The notes under the pieces were generated by a model. The model saw only the letters and a program-made list of their open reading frames with translations. It did no database searches and was not told where the DNA came from. From contig NZ_CP037953.1 of NCBI RefSeq assembly GCF_009756665.1, positions 1,488,001-1,552,000 on the forward strand: a stretch of 64,000 nt of DNA, given 5' to 3'. The position numbers and the translations under genes are program-made. Source of the DNA: Permianibacter aggregans (GTDB lineage: Bacteria > Pseudomonadota > Gammaproteobacteria > Enterobacterales > Permianibacteraceae). Shown in pieces: positions 36,035-44,467 of this stretch; within the stretch, counting starts at the first letter, position 1; each line of letters opens with the position of its first letter.

Positions 36035-37219
36035 ATGGAAGCCACTGCCACCGCGAATGCCTTTGATGCTGATTTGATCGTCATTGGCGCCGGCATTCAT
36101 GGCGCCGCCGTCGCGCGCGAAGCGGCGGCTCGCGGCTGGTCGGTGATGGTGCTCGAACAACATGAACAACCGGCGCGAGAAACCTCATCGCGCTCCAGCA
36201 AATTGATTCATGGCGGTTTGCGTTATCTCGAAAATGCCGATATCGCGCTGGTGCATGAATGTCTGCGAGAGCAGGCGATTCTGCTGCGCACAGCGCCGCA
36301 CCTGGTTAAATCCCAGCGTTTTTTCATCCCGATGGTGCCGCATATGAAGCGGCCACGCTGGCAATTGCAGATCGGACTGTGGCTGTACTGGCTGCTCGGC
36401 GGCAGGCGCCCCGGACAAAGCGACAGCAATGCGCATATCATCGATGGCCTGAACAACGAATTGATTTCGCAATGCCTGGTTTATCGCGACGCGCAAACCG
36501 ACGATGCCGCGCTGACGCGCACGGTGCTGGCCAGCGCCGAAATGATGGGCGCACGCGTGCACTACTCAACCTCACCGGCCCACATCGAATTGCATCAGCA
36601 CCATGTTGAATTGCGTTTGCAGGGCGCCCAGACGCAAACCTTGCGTGCCCGCGCCATCGCCAATCTCAGTGGTATCTGGATCAACGATGTGCTGGCCAAA
36701 GTAAGTCCAGAGCAACCAGCGGCGAAAATCGACCTGGTCAAAGGCACGCATATCGTATTGCCGGACGCGCCAATCCAGGGTTGTTATTACCTGGAAGCCG
36801 AAGATCAGCGCGCGGTGTTTGTCATGCCCTGGCGTGGCATGCGTTTGATCGGCACCACCGAAATCCCCTGCCCGGTCAACACCCGGCAGCCGGAACCGAG
36901 CGAACCGGAAATCGATTACCTGCTGCGGACCCATAACCGCTATTTCAAAACCACAGCCAAGCGCAGCGATGTCAAAGACAGTTGGGCCGGTTTACGAGTG
37001 CTGCCGCAAGGTGAAGGCGAAGCGTTTTCGCGCCCGCGAGAATCGATTTATCTGCTCAATCGACAACGCCAACCGCGCTTGATCAGCCTCCTTGGCGGCA
37101 AACTGACTTCGCACCGCGCCACGGCCGTCAGCATCTGCCAACACCTGCAAGCGGTGATGCCGAAAGCACTTTGGCAGGCCGATACCCGATACCAAGCGTT
37201 GCCGCTACTTTCTTGCTGA
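36035..37219 (+). CDS. FAD-dependent glycerol-3-phosphate dehydrogenase/oxidase-like protein (short form)
   Basis: 394 residues. FAD-binding motif VIGAGIHGAAVAREAAARGWSVMVLEQ and the GlpD-specific segment ETSSRSSKLIHGGLRYLENADIALVHECLREQ are clear, as is LVKGTHIVLPDAPIQ. Classical GlpD is about 500 residues; this protein stops after the substrate domain and lacks the C-terminal cap, so it may belong to a related DAO branch. It probably oxidises a small 2-hydroxy acid or glycerol phosphate. The start is the ATG at 36035. It is followed 28 bp later by yfbR. Confidence 0.75.
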   Translation: MEATATANAFDADLIVIGAGIHGAAVAREAAARGWSVMVLEQHEQPARETSSRSSKLIHGGLRYLENADIALVHECLREQAILLRTAPHLVKSQRFFIPMVPHMKRPRWQLQIGLWLYWLLGGRRPGQSDSNAHIIDGLNNELISQCLVYRDAQTDDAALTRTVLASAEMMGARVHYSTSPAHIELHQHHVELRLQGAQTQTLRARAIANLSGIWINDVLAKVSPEQPAAKIDLVKGTHIVLPDAPIQGCYYLEAEDQRAVFVMPWRGMRLIGTTEIPCPVNTRQPEPSEPEIDYLLRTHNRYFKTTAKRSDVKDSWAGLRVLPQGEGEAFSRPRESIYLLNRQRQPRLISLLGGKLTSHRATAVSICQHLQAVMPKALWQADTRYQALPLLSC

Positions 37220-37247
37220 GCACTCGGCTATAACCAAGGAAATTTTT

Positions 37248-37850
37248 ATGTCCAGTCCGTTTTTTGCTTATCTCGCCCGACTGAAATTTATTGAGCGCTG
37301 GGGTTTGAAGCGCAACTCCACCCGCGAAAATGTCATGGAGCATTCCTATCAAGTCGCGGTGATTGCCCACGCGCTGGCGATGCTGCGCAATGCCCGTTAT
37401 CAGGGCACGGTCAATCCGGATGCAATAGCCGTTGCGGCGCTGTTCCATGACGCCCACGAAGTGTTCACCGGTGATTTGCCCTCACCGATCAAGTATCACT
37501 CCAGCGCGATTCGCGACGCCTATAAAGCCATTGAGGCCGACGCACAACAGGAATTCCTGGCGATGCTGCCGGATGATTTGCGTGCCGCTTACGCGCCGCT
37601 GGTGCTCGATGAACGCATCCCGAGCGATGATCACGCCTTGATCAAAGCCGCCGATGTCATTGCCGCCTGGTTGAAGTGCCAAGCCGAGCTGCAAGCCGGC
37701 AATCAGGAATTCCGGGTCGCCGCCGAAGACATCGGCAATCGACTGGAGGCGATTACGCTGCCGGAAGTGCGTGACTTCATGCGCGAGTTTGCACCAGCCT
37801 TTCAATTGACCCTGGATGAGATCTGTTTGCGTAAATCCAAGCCATCCTGA
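37248..37850 (+). CDS. yfbR: 5'-deoxynucleotidase YfbR
   Basis: HD-superfamily phosphohydrolase that dephosphorylates deoxyribonucleoside 5'-monophosphates, part of nucleotide salvage. The 200-residue protein has the E. coli YfbR length. Metal site: HSYQVAVIAHALA, LFHDAHEVFTGD (HD), and the distal DHALIKAADVIAA Asp. It starts after an aggaaatttt site. Confidence 0.93.
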   Translation: MSSPFFAYLARLKFIERWGLKRNSTRENVMEHSYQVAVIAHALAMLRNARYQGTVNPDAIAVAALFHDAHEVFTGDLPSPIKYHSSAIRDAYKAIEADAQQEFLAMLPDDLRAAYAPLVLDERIPSDDHALIKAADVIAAWLKCQAELQAGNQEFRVAAEDIGNRLEAITLPEVRDFMREFAPAFQLTLDEICLRKSKPS

Positions 37851-38185
37851 AAGTTGACGGAGTTGCCTCCGGCGAACGTTCCCTTTCTTTACGCCGCATC
37901 GCGGTATCACCTAAGCACTCTGGTCTTGTCACCGGCGACGACATCCATTCGGCAACTTCAAAGCGAGATTCGCTTGTGCAAACGCCTGGGTAAAAACACC
38001 GAAAAGCAACGGCTTACGGCCCGCAAAACAGTTTATGGGCTGAAAACGTCAAGAAAATGCCGGTTTGGCGGCAGCGAAGTGAATCAGGGGAATTGAAATC
38101 AGGAGAGGATTAAATCTAGGAGGGGGAAAGAAAGGCGAGCCGCAGAGCGGATGCTCGATGCGGCTCGGCAAGGGTCGATGCGCGA
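37851..38185. other. Gene-free region between yfbR and the H1-like gene
   Basis: 335 bp that contain no gene I can support. One 80-codon frame at 37854-38096 starts with a non-ATG codon, has no ribosome binding site and ends in low-complexity sequence. A polypurine stretch (aggagaggattaaatctaggaggggg) sits at 38100-38127. The converging H1-like gene ends here. Confidence 0.5.
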
Positions 38186-38545
38186 TTAAGCAGCAACGGC
38201 CTTTTTCTTGCGGCGCTTGCGACGAGCAGGCTTGTCGACAGAGGCCATAGTCTTCGCCTCGAACTTGGCGAATTCTTTTTCCTGCTTGGCTTTGAAACGA
38301 GCAGCAGCAGCTTTCTGCTTCTCTTTCATTTTGGCGATTTTCTTTTTCGCCGCGGCCAAGCGCTTGGCACGGGCAGCTGCTTCACGCTTTGCTGCACGCT
38401 CTTCTTTGCTCATGCCTTTGGCTACTTTCGCTTTCGCGCGAGTGGCCTTGGCTTTGGTAGCACGTGGTTTACGTGCGGTTTTCGCCTTGGTTGCACGTGG
38501 TTTACGAGCAGCCGGCTTTTTCTTTGCTTTAGTTGCTTTTGCCAT
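38186..38545 (-). CDS. Histone H1-like, Lys/Ala-rich DNA-binding protein
   Basis: 119 residues of which most are Lys, Ala, Arg; near-repeats of the type KPRATKAK occur in the N-terminal part (ARKPRATKAKTARKPRATKAKATRAKA) and a charged helical coil in the middle. Such eukaryotic-H1-like proteins (AlgP/HctB type) are widespread in Gammaproteobacteria and coat DNA or RNA. The open frame is precise, with an agtagaaagtaaa-like upstream sequence. Function here is inferred from composition alone. It lies next to dps, another nucleoid protein, on the opposite strand. Confidence 0.78.
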   Translation of the reverse strand: MAKATKAKKKPAARKPRATKAKTARKPRATKAKATRAKAKVAKGMSKEERAAKREAAARAKRLAAAKKKIAKMKEKQKAAAARFKAKQEKEFAKFEAKTMASVDKPARRKRRKKKAVAA

Positions 38546-39291
38546 TTTTACTTTCTCCAGTCATGTAGCAATGAAGCTACGGCGCTGAGTATATACAACT
38601 TTTTTTGATTTGGTGAAATTTTGGGCAAGGTTTTCGGGCAAAAAACGGATTTTTTTTCACATTTTTTTCGTTTTTAGATCGTTTAAACCCTTTTTCGGAT
38701 CCATCCGCCCGAATTTTTTCTTTTTCGGCTCCTTCATCCGCGTATTCACCAAACTCAAATTTGGCGTTCGCGATCCACTTTTGCGCCATTGAATTTTTGC
38801 CAAAGTGACAATTTCTGTCACCTTGTTGCGCCGATCGATTCGGGCAAATTGCCCGTTCCGAACTCAATAATTGGCGCGCTAAACATTCGCAGATCGGTTC
38901 GAACCCGTTTTCGGATTCCATTTCGTTCAAGCTCGGTGATTGGTTTGGGGAACAACGCAGAACTGATCGGAGCTTTACCGATTCGATCTGCTGGCCATGG
39001 TGACGGTCACCGATAACGGTGAATGGCTATTCGCGCCGGTTAAGTTTGGCGGAAGATCGTTGTGCAGCAACCTGTGCACGTTCAGGATTAACCCATGTCA
39101 TTTGCCGACAACATTCAGCGCTCCCCCAGGCCAAACGGACAAAAAGCATGCCAGCAATTGGCAATTCGCCACCGTCGACGACGTCAGTTTGATATGCAGC
39201 GACTATCAACGCGTTTGCCGGAAACAGTTGGAACCCCTTGCGCTAAACTGGGATGCTTGATGACAGTGGATTGGTTTGACGAGGAGGAAAC
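38546..39291. other. Long regulatory intergenic region between the H1-like gene and dps
   Basis: 746 bp without a convincing gene. Its left third (38590-38760) is T-rich and much lower in GC than the rest of the window, the likely promoter of the H1-like gene. Two dyads share GTGAC arms: GTGACA-n5-TGTCAC at 38805-38821 and GGTGAC-n1-GTCACC near 38998-39010. A 66-codon frame at 39095-39295 ends in the dps start codon but shows only a Shine-Dalgarno-like ending (gaggagg). The right end provides the dps ribosome binding site. Confidence 0.55.
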
Positions 39292-39762
39292 ATGAAGATC
39301 GATATTGGAATGTCTGATGCACAGCGTCAGAAAATTGCCGACGGCCTGTCACGCTTGCTGGCCGATAGCTATACGCTTTACCTGAAAACCCATAATTACC
39401 ACTGGAACGTTACCGGCCCGATGTTCAACACGCTGCATACGATGTTCGAAACTCAGTACACCGAGCTGGCTATCGCCGTCGATGACATCGCTGAGCGTAT
39501 TCGAGCACTCGGTTTCAAAGCGCCGGGCAGTTATCGCGAATATGCCAAGCTGACCCGCATCGAGGAGGAAGAAGGTCATCCGAGTGCCGAGGAGATGCTG
39601 GCACGATTGGTCAAAGGCCAGGAACGGGTGGTGAAAACCGCTCGTGAATTATTCCCGGCTGTCGATGAAGCCAATGATGAACCGACCGCGGATCTGCTGA
39701 CGCAAAGAATGCAGATCCATGAAAAGAATGCATGGATGCTTCGTTCGATGTTGGAAAGCTAA
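39292..39762 (+). CDS. dps: Dps-family ferritin-like DNA protection protein
   Basis: 156 residues forming the four-helix bundle of Dps dodecamers, which store iron and shield DNA from peroxide. Ferroxidase-site residues are in [18 protein letters not shown] (His) and [11 protein letters not shown] (Asp, Glu). It starts after gaggaggaaac. The 3' end is copied twice downstream as part of 79-bp repeats (39809-39887 and 40003-40081). The basic N-terminal DNA-binding extension of E. coli Dps is short here. Confidence 0.93.
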   Translation: MKIDIGMSDAQRQKIADGLSRLLADSYTLYLKTHNYHWNVTGPMFNTLHTMFETQYTELAIAVDDIAERIRALGFKAPGSYREYAKLTRIEEEEGHPSAEEMLARLVKGQERVVKTARELFPAVDEANDEPTADLLTQRMQIHEKNAWMLRSMLES

Positions 39763-39808
39763 GAAATCGCGCCCCAGGCAATGAAGTCGAAAGGCATTCT
39801 TTAGCTTT

Positions 39809-39887
39809 AGCCCCGAAGGGGTTGTCGCACAGGGATGTGCGGCAACAAAAAAACGCCTGGATGCTCCGATCGATGTTGGAAACCTAA
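39809..39887 (+). repeat. 79-bp hairpin plus dps-tail repeat, unit 1
   Basis: The unit holds a short cccc-gaa-gggg hairpin, an 11-bp hairpin (gttgtcgcaca / tgtgcggcaac with one G-U pair), then 39 bases that read in frame [12 protein letters not shown]-stop, the last residues of Dps. Compared with dps this tail has five synonymous changes and one Ser-to-Thr change. It is not joined to any start codon. Confidence 0.85.
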
Positions 39888-39970
39888 TCAGTCCAAACAA
39901 TCACTGATAGCCGAGAAGCGTTTTTGCACTCGATGCGTCCTGCATCTCGCCCTCCGGACAACTTCGTTGT

Positions 39971-39996
39971 GCAATTCGGCAATCCTGCCGAATTGC
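39971..39996. repeat. 11-bp perfect hairpin in the dps 3' region
   Basis: Arms gcaattcggca / tgccgaattgc with an atcc loop, between the two repeat units. Smaller stems around 39933 and 39959 make the 320 bp behind dps a dense series of hairpins. Confidence 0.8.
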
Positions 39997-40002
39997 CGCG
40001 CC

Positions 40003-40081
40003 AGCCCCGAAGGGGTTACCGCACACGGATGTGCGGTAACAAAAGAATGCATGGATGCTTCGTTCGATGTTGGAAAGCTGA
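40003..40081 (+). repeat. 79-bp hairpin plus dps-tail repeat, unit 2
   Basis: Same 79-bp plan as unit 1. Its 11-bp stem (gttaccgcaca / tgtgcggtaac) differs from unit 1 by a compensated base-pair change (G-C to A-T), and a U-G is replaced by C-G. Its dps tail ([12 protein letters not shown]-stop) is identical to dps over 39 bases except the stop, which is TGA. Confidence 0.85.
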
Positions 40082-40093
40082 AAGACTAAGCAT

Positions 40094-40124
40094 TAAAAAA
40101 GCGGGACTCAGTCCCGCTTTTTCA
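40094..40124. terminator. Bidirectional terminator between the dps repeats and uppP
   Basis: The stem gcgggac / gtcccgc with a tca loop, flanked by aaaaaa on the left and tttttc on the right, 20 bp from the uppP stop. Confidence 0.85.
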
Positions 40125-40143
40125 TTGTTATTGCTTAATCCCG

Positions 40144-40968
40144 TCAGGATGCATGCCAATCCACCCAGCCCATGCCGGCCGTCAGCAAGATGACCAAGCC
40201 AAACGCAATCCGGTACCAAGCCAACGGGATGAAGGTGTGGGTGGAAATGAAACGCAGCAACCAACGCACGCACAACCAGGCCGAGAAAAACGCCGCGATG
40301 AAACCGACGGCGAACATTGGCAGGTCGGCCATCGTGAACAACTCGCGCGATTTCCAACCGTCGTAAACGGCGGCGCCGAAGATCATTGGAATCGACAGGA
40401 AGAAGGAAAACTCGGTGGCGGCCTTGCGCGAATAACCAAACAACAAAGCGCCGATGATCGTTGCACCGGAACGTGAGGTACCAGGAATCAATGACAGGCA
40501 TTGCGCCAGCCCCACCTTCAACGCATCTTGCCAGCGCACATCGTCAATGGTCGCGACGGTAATCCGATGCGTACGCTTTTCGGCCCAGATCATGATCACG
40601 CCGCCAACGATGAACGCCCCCGCTACGGTAATCGGATTGAACAATACCGATTTTATGGTACTGGCGAACAAAACACCGAGCACTGCCGCCGGGATAAAAC
40701 TGATCACGATATTGAAAAAGAAGCGTTGCTCGTTGCGGTCATGCCAAACGCCGGTGGTCAGTTGCCACACCCGCTGACGATACTCAAAGAAAATCGCCAG
40801 AATGGCGCCTACCTGAATGACCACCTCGAACACTTTGGCTTTTTCACCGGTAAAGCCGATCAAGGCGCCCGAGACAATCAAATGACCGGTACTCGATACC
40901 GGCAAAAACTCCGTCAAGCCTTCGACGATGCCCTGGATCAACGCGAGCACCAATATCCACCAATCCAT
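40144..40968 (-). CDS. uppP: Undecaprenyl-diphosphate phosphatase
   Basis: Integral membrane enzyme that dephosphorylates undecaprenyl pyrophosphate to renew the carrier for peptidoglycan and O-antigen; also gives bacitracin resistance. 274 residues, as in E. coli BacA. Conserved motifs are EGLTEFLPVSSTGHL and PGTSRSGATI. It is the last gene of a probable operon midA-like / 95-residue protein / uppP, and lies close to mtgA, another cell-wall gene. Confidence 0.95.
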   Translation of the reverse strand: MDWWILVLALIQGIVEGLTEFLPVSSTGHLIVSGALIGFTGEKAKVFEVVIQVGAILAIFFEYRQRVWQLTTGVWHDRNEQRFFFNIVISFIPAAVLGVLFASTIKSVLFNPITVAGAFIVGGVIMIWAEKRTHRITVATIDDVRWQDALKVGLAQCLSLIPGTSRSGATIIGALLFGYSRKAATEFSFFLSIPMIFGAAVYDGWKSRELFTMADLPMFAVGFIAAFFSAWLCVRWLLRFISTHTFIPLAWYRIAFGLVILLTAGMGWVDWHAS

Positions 40969-40997
40969 TTTTTCTTTCCTGTTGTTTTATGTATTAA

Positions 40998-41285
40998 TTA
41001 ACGCAGCAACGACCAAACAATCATCAACACCAACATCTGGGCAAACGCATACAGCCAAAAATATACGCTGAAGCCGATGATGCGCAGGTGAATATTGTCG
41101 AACATCTTGGTGCGTTTGGCCGACCACCAACCGAGCAAGGTGCTGGTAACCGCAATGCCGATCAACCAGGGCATCCAATCAAGTTTTTTGCTGCTGGCCC
41201 AGACGGGCGCCGGCAGGCTGGCCAGCACAACGATCAGCAGCAGGCTAACGCGCTGCGTTAATGAAGAGCATTTCACTGAAGTCAT
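40998..41285 (-). CDS. Small two-helix membrane protein of unknown function
   Basis: 95 residues. N-terminal hydrophobic segment with a signal-like cut site (LLLIVVLASLPAPVWASSKK) followed by two membrane helices (WMPWLIGIAVTSTLLGWWSA; IGFSVYFWLYAFAQMLVLMIVWSLL). I do not recognise a family. Its start overlaps the stop of the midA-like gene by four bases, and it lies 29 bp upstream of uppP, so it is probably a real gene of that operon, perhaps linked to envelope functions. Confidence 0.65.
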   Translation of the reverse strand: MTSVKCSSLTQRVSLLLIVVLASLPAPVWASSKKLDWMPWLIGIAVTSTLLGWWSAKRTKMFDNIHLRIIGFSVYFWLYAFAQMLVLMIVWSLLR

Positions 41286-42484
41286 CCCAATCGGTCCCGC
41301 TGATCACTCAGGGCAAAGCCGCGCAGCGATTGCTGCAGCTGTTTGCCGAGTGCCAGCACTTTGAAGGATTCGCCCATCTCATGTGGCATCAACAAGCGCT
41401 TCAAGGCTTGGGCATCGCGCAGTTGCTGATGGCGATCGCCGACGGCTTCCGCCTCCTGCAAAATACCGAGCGATTGCAGGAACGCTGCCTGGTGACAAAA
41501 GCCTTCCAGATCAAAGCCGGCATCAAGCCCCTGTTCGGCCAACGCGGTGAAATCAATATGAGCGGTGACGTCTTGCAAACCTGGCAGCACAAATGGATTG
41601 TCATGGCTGTGATGACGGTAATAGCAAATCAGGGTGCCGTCATCGCGCTCCGGCAGGTAGTACTCATGTTGCGGCATACCGTAATCGATCAGGATCGCCA
41701 AACCGCGCTCCAGCATCGCCGCCAAAGCCTGCACCCAGCCGGCCTGCCATAGGTGACACTCGCTGCGGTAGAACGCCGGCAATGCTTGTTTGATGAAGTC
41801 TGGTAGCGCTTCGAACCAGTACCGCAGCGGATCGGATGGCGGCATTTCCTGCCAGTCGAATTCACCGTCATCGCGCAGCGTGACGCCAAGCTCGAATAAT
41901 TGGCCATCACGCCATTGCCAGCGTGTTACCGGCATCGCATCGAGCACTTCGTTGGCCAGAATCACGCCGGTCATGGTCGCTGGCATGGTTTCGATCCACT
42001 GCACCCGTTGCCGCAATTCAGCCGGCAAAACCGCCAGCGTTTCGCGCTGGCGCTGCTGCAAATCGGCTGAGACTTCGAGTATGCAATAACGCTCTGGCAA
42101 GGCATTCAATTCCGCCAACGCCAACAGCATATCGCGGGCCATGACACCTCGACCGGCACCGAATTCCAATACCTGACCTCCGCATTCCTGTAATACCTCG
42201 GCGACTTGTCGGGCGAGGCAACGGGAAAACAGCGGCGATAATTCCGGCGCCGTGACAAAGTCGCCGGCTTCGCCAAATTTCGCCGCACCGGCCGAGTAGT
42301 AACCAAGGCCCGGCGCATACAGCAATTCGTTCATGTACGCCGAAAACGGTACCGGCGCTGACGCGACCAATGTCGACAAGTACCGGTACAGCGCTTCGCT
42401 GTGGGCAATCGCCTCATCATCAGGTAATGGCAGACGGGGTTGCAGGCGGTATAACTGCTGCTGGATTCTTTCGCGGTAGCTCAT
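41282..42484 (-). CDS. MidA/NDUFAF7 family class I SAM-dependent methyltransferase
   Basis: 400 residues of the DUF185 family. The human homologue NDUFAF7 methylates an arginine of complex I subunit NDUFS2; the bacterial target is not settled. Visible motifs: [39 protein letters not shown] motif [16 protein letters not shown], and [19 protein letters not shown]. Divergent from mtgA, upstream of the 95-residue protein with a four-base overlap. Confidence 0.9.
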   Translation of the reverse strand: MSYRERIQQQLYRLQPRLPLPDDEAIAHSEALYRYLSTLVASAPVPFSAYMNELLYAPGLGYYSAGAAKFGEAGDFVTAPELSPLFSRCLARQVAEVLQECGGQVLEFGAGRGVMARDMLLALAELNALPERYCILEVSADLQQRQRETLAVLPAELRQRVQWIETMPATMTGVILANEVLDAMPVTRWQWRDGQLFELGVTLRDDGEFDWQEMPPSDPLRYWFEALPDFIKQALPAFYRSECHLWQAGWVQALAAMLERGLAILIDYGMPQHEYYLPERDDGTLICYYRHHSHDNPFVLPGLQDVTAHIDFTALAEQGLDAGFDLEGFCHQAAFLQSLGILQEAEAVGDRHQQLRDAQALKRLLMPHEMGESFKVLALGKQLQQSLRGFALSDQRDRLG

Positions 42485-42569
42485 GGTGAATTCCGAACGC
42501 GGATTCGCTATTGTAACGGCATCACTCGCTGGCGCCTATGTATCGGCGCGTCGTCACCGTTTTCCATCC

Positions 42570-43319
42570 ATGACCGAATTGCCTACCGAATCCGAATCGA
42601 TACCGGAAATCCGCCGTCCTTTTTGGCGAAAGCTTTTACGCTGGCTTTTTTGGCTGACATTTGGCTTTGTGCTATTCAGCATCGTGCTGGTGCTGATTTT
42701 TCGCCTTGCACCGGCACCAAGCTCCGGTTTGATGATCGAGCGCTGGCTGGAACATCAAATCGCCAGCAAAGCCTATCGTGCCCGCCATCAATGGGTCGAT
42801 GACAGCACGATTGCCAAGGCCATGCCATTGGCCGTGATCGCTTCGGAAGATCAAAACTTCTTTGCCCATCACGGTTTCGATTTCGAACAGCTGGAAAAAG
42901 CCTTGGAGGCAAAACAGCGCGGCAAACGTCTGCGTGGTGCCAGCACGATCAGTCAACAAACCGCCAAAAATTTGTTTCTCTGGAGCGGTCGAAGCTATCT
43001 GCGCAAAGGGTTGGAAGCCTGGTTCACGGTGTTGATCGAATTGCTGTGGCCGAAAGAACGTATTCTGGAAATGTACTTGAACATCATTGAATTCGGCCCT
43101 GGCATTTATGGCGTTGAAGCAGCCAGTCGCCAGTATTTCGGTAAACCGGCCAAAGCCCTGACGCGAGCCGAAGCGGCATTGCTGGCCGCCGTGTTACCAA
43201 ACCCGCACCGCTTGCACGCGGCCCGACCATCGGCGTATGTGCGTGAACGGCAACAATGGATTCTGCGCCAGATGAGCCAGCTCGGCAGTGTTGAGCAACT
43301 GCAACGCGCCAATCCATAA
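42570..43319 (+). CDS. mtgA: Monofunctional peptidoglycan transglycosylase
   Basis: Polymerises lipid II into glycan strands at the periplasmic face. Start chosen at [10 protein letters not shown] gives 249 residues (E. coli 242). One N-terminal membrane helix ([23 protein letters not shown]), then the GT51 domain with the catalytic Glu in [14 protein letters not shown] and motifs [16 protein letters not shown] and [20 protein letters not shown]. It is cytoplasmic-membrane anchored and next to midA-like/uppP. Confidence 0.95.
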   Translation: MTELPTESESIPEIRRPFWRKLLRWLFWLTFGFVLFSIVLVLIFRLAPAPSSGLMIERWLEHQIASKAYRARHQWVDDSTIAKAMPLAVIASEDQNFFAHHGFDFEQLEKALEAKQRGKRLRGASTISQQTAKNLFLWSGRSYLRKGLEAWFTVLIELLWPKERILEMYLNIIEFGPGIYGVEAASRQYFGKPAKALTRAEAALLAAVLPNPHRLHAARPSAYVRERQQWILRQMSQLGSVEQLQRANP

Positions 43320-43359
43320 CCGCGTTTGATCAAGCACAACGCCAGGCGGAATATCGGCG

Positions 43360-43381
43360 CTATACCTATATATAGGTATAG
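43360..43381. promoter_or_regulatory. 22-bp perfect palindrome upstream of ldhA
   Basis: Half-site ctatacctata followed immediately by its reverse complement. It ends 27 bp before the ldhA ATG and 12 bp before the aaggag ribosome binding site. Its position and perfect dyad suggest an operator for a dimeric repressor, overlapping a probable TATA-like promoter. Confidence 0.6.
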
Positions 43382-43408
43382 GTGACATTCAGGTTAAGGA
43401 GAATCGGC

Positions 43409-44404
43409 ATGACGCAACGCGTCTTTGTATTCGGCTGTCAGGATTTCGAACCCGAGTTTCTCGATGCGGCGGCGGCGCGTCACGGCATCGCAGTGCAGTA
43501 TTCCGACAGCACGCTGTCGGCGCAAACCGCGGTGCTCGCCCGCCAATATTCTGCCGTCAGCATTTTTGCCAACGACCAAGCCGATCGCGCTGCTCTGGAA
43601 AATCTGGCCGCGCATGGTACGCGCTTTATCGCGCTACGCTGCGCCGGTTTCAATCAACTCGATTTGCAAGCGGCCAAACAATTGGGCATTGATGCAGCGC
43701 GGGTACCGGAATATTCCCCGTATTCGGTTGCCGAGCATACCGTCGGTTTGTTGCTGACCTTGAACCGCAAATTGCACAGGGCCTGGGTGCGGGTGCGCGA
43801 ACAGAACTTTTCGCTGAAAGGCTTACTCGGTTTTGATCTGCATGGCAAAACCATCGGCATCATTGGCCTTGGCAAGATCGGTATGGCCTTTGCGCGGATC
43901 ATGCGCGGCTTTGGTTGCACGGTGCTCGCTTATGATGTGCAACAACATCCGTATGCGGCCGAACTCGGCATTCAATTTGTTTCGCTGCCAGCACTATTAC
44001 AGCAAAGTGATGTCATCAGCCTGCATTGTCCGCTCAATGAACACACCCACCATGTTCTGAATGCGGAGACGCTGGCGCAGACCAAACCCGGTGTGTTTTT
44101 GCTGAATACCGGACGCGGTGCATTGATTGACAGCAAGGCGCTGATTCAACGGATCAAGTCTGGTCATATCGGCGCCGTTGGCCTCGATGTCTATGAACAG
44201 GAGTCCGGTGTGTTCTTTGCCGATCGCTCCGGCGAAATCCTGAATGACGATGTACTGGCCCGGTTGATGACGTTCCCGAATGTGTTCATCACCGGTCATC
44301 AGGGTTTCTTCACCCGCGAAGCGGTGCAGAACATTGCTGACACAACCATGCAGAACCTCGCGGACTTTTTCGCCGGCCGTCGTTCCGATTGCTGGTTGAC
44401 CTGA
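43409..44404 (+). CDS. ldhA: D-lactate dehydrogenase, NAD-dependent (2-hydroxyacid dehydrogenase family)
   Basis: Reduces pyruvate to D-lactate. Start at the ATG after aaggagaatcggc gives 331 residues, the length of E. coli LdhA (329). Motifs: NAD fold GIIGLGKIGMAFARIMRGFG, the Arg in LNTGRGALIDSKAL, the Glu and His in DVYEQESGVFFADRSGEILNDDVLARL and FITGHQGFFT. The DVYE(Q/K)ESGxFF motif is typical of fermentative LdhA. A 22-bp palindrome lies just upstream. Confidence 0.93.
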   Translation: MTQRVFVFGCQDFEPEFLDAAAARHGIAVQYSDSTLSAQTAVLARQYSAVSIFANDQADRAALENLAAHGTRFIALRCAGFNQLDLQAAKQLGIDAARVPEYSPYSVAEHTVGLLLTLNRKLHRAWVRVREQNFSLKGLLGFDLHGKTIGIIGLGKIGMAFARIMRGFGCTVLAYDVQQHPYAAELGIQFVSLPALLQQSDVISLHCPLNEHTHHVLNAETLAQTKPGVFLLNTGRGALIDSKALIQRIKSGHIGAVGLDVYEQESGVFFADRSGEILNDDVLARLMTFPNVFITGHQGFFTREAVQNIADTTMQNLADFFAGRRSDCWLT

Positions 44405-44467
44405 TCTTCAATCATCCACGCCAACCGGCTTTACGTATACTGTCGGCGAGCAAACGGGAGCGCAGCC

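Noticed and set aside
37854-38096. 80-codon frame after yfbR
   Set aside because: Non-ATG start four bases after the yfbR stop without a Shine-Dalgarno site, no recognisable domain, low-complexity end.
39095-39295. 66-codon frame ending in the dps start codon (ATGA overlap)
   Set aside because: The overlap is explained by the gaggagg ribosome binding site of dps reading as Glu-Glu; no family, no ribosome binding site of its own and a composition unlike the other genes.
39809-40081. Integron attC-like array behind dps
   Set aside because: The hairpins are only 26 bp with perfect stems, have no conserved attC core pattern with extrahelical bases, and no integrase or attI is nearby; the units carry gene tails, not complete cassettes.
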